In this document: positions 60,838-64,000 of the stretch, piece by piece
Position numbering within the stretch: position 1 is the stretch's first letter
Layout: each line of letters begins with the position of its first letter
Origin: Streptomyces canus
GTDB lineage: Bacteria; Actinomycetota; Actinomycetes; Streptomycetales; Streptomycetaceae
Direction: 5' to 3'
Length of the DNA stretch: 64,000 nucleotides
NCBI RefSeq assembly: GCF_030815415.1
Contig: NZ_JAUSWW010000001.1
Coordinates: 9,858,001 to 9,922,000, forward strand
Notes under the pieces: model-generated
The model's input: only the letters and a program-made list of their open reading frames with translations
What the model was told of the DNA's origin: nothing
The model's database searches: none
Translations under genes and position numbers: made by a program

Positions 60838-62490
60838 CTACCCCCGTACATGCTCGGCCGTCAGCTTGCCGTTGTGCTGCCGTTCGGCGGTCCGGCCGAG
60901 CCGTACGACAGTGGTCGGTGTGCTGTCCAGCAGGTCGAGGTCCTGCTCCTGCAGGGCGATCACCAATGCGGTCTCGGGCAGGGCCTCGGGCAGTGCGGCC
61001 AGGAGCGCTTCGGCGGTGGGGCGGTCCAGGCCGGCCACCGGCTCGTCGAGCAGCAGGATCGGTGGACGCCTCAGTACGGCGCGTGCCGTGGCGAGGCGCC
61101 TCCGCTGTCCTTGGGACAGCAGGCGCCCGCCGGGGCCCACCGGTGTGTCGAGTGGCAAGGCCGACAAGCCGACGAGTTCCAGCATGTCCCGTAGCGCGGT
61201 GGTGTCGGCCGACGGTGCCGCCTGACGCAGATTGGCCGCGACCGTGTCGTCGGCCAGCCAGTCGTCGGCCTCGACGAAGGTGACTGTCTCGGCGACGGCC
61301 GAGGCGGGCAGTTCGTGCACGGGCGTGCCGTCGAGGAGCACGGTGCCGGCAGGGACTGGTACGCGCCCGGCCAGCTGGCCGAGCAGCGTCGACTTGCCGC
61401 TGCCGTTTGGGCCGGTGACCAGGACCAGTCCCGGGCCTGCCACGGTCATCGTGAGTTCCGCGGGCGAACCGATGAGCGGGAGGCGATCCGTCTCGACGGA
61501 GCGGACGGCCTCCCGCCGTCGGCCCGCCGGGTGCGCCTCGGCGGCGAGGGGGGCCAGGCGCCCGGCCGCGTCCCTGGCCCGGGCCAGTTGCTGCATCAGC
61601 CCGGGGAGTCTCTCCAGGAGCTCCCACCCGGCGGCGACGAGCAGCACCTCGCCCACCACGACGGCGGTCGGCTGGGCCGAGGCGTCGCGCAGGGCGATGA
61701 CCAGAACCGTCGCCTGCCCCAGTGCGGCAAGGAGACGCAGCGTCAGTCGGCCGTGCCGCTCGGCTCGGGCAGCGGCCCACTCGGCGGACTCGACGGCGGC
61801 CATGGCGCTCGTCGCCGTCCGCTGAGCCTGCGGCAGGGCGTCCAGGCACCGCAGTTCGTTGAAGGCGGCCCGGCTGCCGAGCAGCACGGTACGGAGTGCG
61901 GCCCTGGCGTCGGCGGCATCGGCGAGGTGGGTCCGCGCGCGGTGGTGGGCGTGCCGGGCGCAGGCGAGGGCGACGGCCAGGACGACCAGTTCGGCCACTC
62001 CCAGTACCGGCATGGCCCACAGCAGCAGTGCCTCGACCAGGCACGCGGTGGTGACCGCCGCCACCAACGGTGCGATGACGTTTGCGGGCAGGCCCGCGAC
62101 GGTCTCCACATCGGCGGTGAGCAGGGTGAGCAGCGTCCCGTCGCGTTGTCCGCGCAGCTGACGGGGCGTGAGGCCGGCAGCGCCGCGGGCCAGCCGAGCT
62201 CGCAGGGCCACTTGGGTGGCCAGCAGGGTCCGGTGGTTGGCCAGGCGTTCGAGGTAGCGCAGACCGGTGCGGGTCAGGGCCAGTGCCCGGACTGCGCCCG
62301 AGGGGTACATCCAGGACCAGGTGGTGTTGGCCTGGAGGGTGACCACGGCGCAGGTCGTCAGGAACCAGCCGGACACACCGAGCAGTGCGGCGCCGCTGAG
62401 CTCTGCCGGCGCGGCGAACAGCATGCCGGTCAGGAGGGCGCGGCGGGGAGCCGCTGTACGCAGCAGCCGCCAGGCGCTGATCCGGTTCAT
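60838..62490 (-). CDS. cydC: CydC-like ABC exporter half (cytochrome bd assembly)
   Basis: 550 residues. ATG at 62490 overlaps the cydD stop (ATGA). Six TM helices in 20-320, then an ATP-binding cassette: Walker A TGPNGSGKST, signature LLSQGQRRRLATARA (variant of LSGGQ), Walker B PPILLLDEPVAGLD. CydDC exports cysteine or glutathione and is needed for heme assembly into cytochrome bd oxidase. Many actinomycetes have a fused cydCD gene; here the two halves are separate. cydAB would be expected upstream, beyond the window. Confidence 0.9.
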   Translation of the reverse strand: MNRISAWRLLRTAAPRRALLTGMLFAAPAELSGAALLGVSGWFLTTCAVVTLQANTTWSWMYPSGAVRALALTRTGLRYLERLANHRTLLATQVALRARLARGAAGLTPRQLRGQRDGTLLTLLTADVETVAGLPANVIAPLVAAVTTACLVEALLLWAMPVLGVAELVVLAVALACARHAHHRARTHLADAADARAALRTVLLGSRAAFNELRCLDALPQAQRTATSAMAAVESAEWAAARAERHGRLTLRLLAALGQATVLVIALRDASAQPTAVVVGEVLLVAAGWELLERLPGLMQQLARARDAAGRLAPLAAEAHPAGRRREAVRSVETDRLPLIGSPAELTMTVAGPGLVLVTGPNGSGKSTLLGQLAGRVPVPAGTVLLDGTPVHELPASAVAETVTFVEADDWLADDTVAANLRQAAPSADTTALRDMLELVGLSALPLDTPVGPGGRLLSQGQRRRLATARAVLRRPPILLLDEPVAGLDRPTAEALLAALPEALPETALVIALQEQDLDLLDSTPTTVVRLGRTAERQHNGKLTAEHVRG

Positions 62491-64000
62491 CGGGCTCTCC
62501 CGTGGTCCAGCGTGATGACGTGGTCCGCCAGCGGCAGCAGCGCGGGACTGTGGGTGGCGAGCAGGACCGTACGGTCGCGGGCCAGCGTCCGCAGCGCGGA
62601 CAGGACGCGTTGCTCCGCTTCCGGGTCGAGGTGTGTGGTCGGTTCGTCCAGGTACAGCAGGGGTGCGTCCCGCAGCAACGCCCGGATGAGGGCGAGCTGT
62701 TGGGACTGGCCGGAGGAGAGGCCGGTGCCGCGTTCGCCGAGCGGTGTGTCCAGTCCCTGCGGCAGTGCGGCCAGGAGGTCCTCGAAGCCGAGGGAGGCGA
62801 CGGCGTCCAGCAGGGCGTGGTCGCTCGCGGCAGGCCGGGCCAGGAGGAGGTTCTCGCGCAGGGTGCCCGGCAGCAGATGAGCGGGCTGGCCCACCCAGGC
62901 GACCCGGCTGGGGTCGGCGGGGACCGGCAGGCAGTTCAGCAGGTGGAGCGCGCGTCCACCGTGCGGGGCGTACAGCCCGGCCGCGACGGCGAGCAGGGTG
63001 GACTTGCCGGCCCCGGTGGGTCCGGTGACGGCGAGGCATCGCCCCGGTGCGAGGTACACGCTGACATGGTCCAGCGCGGGTCCCTCCTGTCCGGGGTGAT
63101 GGACCGTGACGGCTTCCAGGCACACCCCGGGTGGCGCTGCGGCCTGTCGGGCACGTCGGGCCGACGGCACCACGGTTTCGCGATACGCGTCCAGGATCTG
63201 GGCCAGTAGGCCGGCGGCGGCGGTCGCCCGGGCGCGGGCGTGGTAGCCGGCGGCCAGGTCCCGGGCCGGTGCGAAGTAGGCGGGCACCAGGACGAGGACG
63301 AACAGCGCGGCGGACAGGCTCATGTGGTCCGGTACGACCGGCAGGTCCAGGTAGCCGAGCAGGACCAGTCCGCAGTAGGTCGCCACCACGGCGAGGGTGC
63401 CGGTGATCAGCAGTTCGACCCACGCGGTCGACAGGAAGGCGATCCGCAGCACCTTCTCGGTGCGACCGGCGACCTCCCGGTCGTGCCGGGCCAGCGAAGC
63501 GGCCGCCTGGTCGTGCGCCCCGAGCCCGACCAGGGTGGGCAGGCCGCGCAGATGGTCCAGCAGTCGGGCCTGGTGGGTGCGGATCGACGCCAGTTGGGCC
63601 CGTACAACGGTCTGCGTGCCCAGGCCGATGACCTTCAGGTTGGCCGGTAGCAGCGGGGTGGCGGCCAGCACGAGCAGGGCGACGAACCAGCTGCGGGAGG
63701 CGATCGCGGCCAGGGTGAGGCCGCTGCCGAGCAGCATCGTGGTCCGCGCGGGCAGGTAGTCGGTGAGCCAGTCGGTCAGCTGACCGACCTCGCCGTCGAC
63801 GGCCTGGACCAGTGCCGCGTCGTCCAGGTCGGAGCGGGCCGGGCCGCGTGCGGGCAGCGCCGTCTCGATGAGTCGGCCGCGCAGGTTCTCCCGTACGGTG
63901 CGGGCGCCGCGCGCGGCCGCCGCGTCGCCCGCGGCCAGCAGTACGGCGCGCAGGGCCACGCCGGCCGCTATGAGCAGGGCTGGCGGCAGTACGTCGGACG
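62487..64000 (-). CDS. cydD: CydD-like ABC exporter half, 5' end beyond window
   Basis: At least 504 residues visible. TM region including PARTTMLLGSGLTLAAIASRSW and VELLITGTLAVVATYCGL, the EVGQLTDWLTDYL-type coupling segment, then an ATPase: Walker A TGPTGAGKST, signature GLSSGQSQQLALIRAL, Walker B APLLYLDEPTTHLD. Translationally coupled to cydC by ATGA. The frame is open to base 64000, so the start and first TM helices are missing. Confidence 0.9.
   Translation of the reverse strand, partial: SDVLPPALLIAAGVALRAVLLAAGDAAAARGARTVRENLRGRLIETALPARGPARSDLDDAALVQAVDGEVGQLTDWLTDYLPARTTMLLGSGLTLAAIASRSWFVALLVLAATPLLPANLKVIGLGTQTVVRAQLASIRTHQARLLDHLRGLPTLVGLGAHDQAAASLARHDREVAGRTEKVLRIAFLSTAWVELLITGTLAVVATYCGLVLLGYLDLPVVPDHMSLSAALFVLVLVPAYFAPARDLAAGYHARARATAAAGLLAQILDAYRETVVPSARRARQAAAPPGVCLEAVTVHHPGQEGPALDHVSVYLAPGRCLAVTGPTGAGKSTLLAVAAGLYAPHGGRALHLLNCLPVPADPSRVAWVGQPAHLLPGTLRENLLLARPAASDHALLDAVASLGFEDLLAALPQGLDTPLGERGTGLSSGQSQQLALIRALLRDAPLLYLDEPTTHLDPEAEQRVLSALRTLARDRTVLLATHSPALLPLADHVITLDHGRAR

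Overview
The window is high-GC actinobacterial DNA that reads as a Streptomyces chromosome. Third codon positions are almost all G or C, GTG and TTG starts are frequent, twin-arginine-like and long Streptomyces-style signal peptides are common, and the families present (LAL-type LuxR regulators, AA10-CBM2, GH12-CBM2, GH62-CBM13, LAXTG-anchored enzymes, CebR-type operators) are typical of that genus. The many secreted enzymes and the many broken insertion sequences suggest an accessory stretch such as a chromosome arm. That placement is inference; no telomere, origin, rRNA, tRNA or CRISPR array is visible.

Layout. 0-10 kb: a GH16-CBM13 glucanase with an altered catalytic motif (partial), a GAF-PP2C phosphatase, a subtilase with a P-domain, degenerate DinB and phosphopantetheinyl-transferase-like genes, and a cytochrome P450 translationally coupled to a small membrane protein. 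10-22 kb: a two-TM protein, an LLM flavin oxidoreductase overlapping a GH13 trehalose-synthase-like gene, a ZIP transporter, a DUF1330/LysR divergent pair, an NlpC/P60-like gene carrying a TTA codon, MOSC and pentapeptide-repeat proteins, and a PEP-mutase-family enzyme, with transposase debris between them. 23-40 kb: a polysaccharide-degradation island. Its arabinoxylan side is GH62-CBM13, an SGNH esterase-CBM13, GH43-CBM13 and an LAXTG-anchored clan GH-A hydrolase. Its cellulose side is GH12-CBM2 behind three CebR-type operators, a truncated GH3 beta-glucosidase, GH6-FN3-CBM3 and an AA10 LPMO-CBM2.

40-47 kb is decayed: a truncated flavin monooxygenase, a MazF-like toxin, a broken MaoC gene, a beta-propeller protein, a VOC protein and several transposase fragments. 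47.5-60.8 kb is a regulatory and hydrolase island: two large LAL (AAA-LuxR) regulators, two convergent AraC regulators that overlap at their 3' ends, an HSL-type esterase, two paralogous alpha/beta hydrolases and a cofactor-free haloperoxidase-like hydrolase. 60.8-64 kb is the cydDC ABC exporter pair of cytochrome bd assembly; cydD runs off the window.

Mobile DNA is the main shaping force. One full-length IS200/IS605-type tnpB (34.7-36.1 kb) sits between a truncated GH3 gene and the GH6 gene, and its predicted omega-RNA guide reads into the GH3 remnant. Its roughly 170-bp left end recurs twice more (20.4 and 22.5 kb). A second tnpB type is split into two complementary pieces 7 kb apart that share an identical 44-bp segment. 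About fifteen further fragments belong to the IS5, IS110, IS21, IS701, ISL3 and Tn554-TnpC-like families.

As a whole, secreted CAZymes with CBM2, CBM3 and CBM13 modules would attack cellulose and arabinoxylan cooperatively, with CebR-like control visible only at the GH12 promoter. All product calls come from reading translated sequence and motifs by eye; no database search was run.
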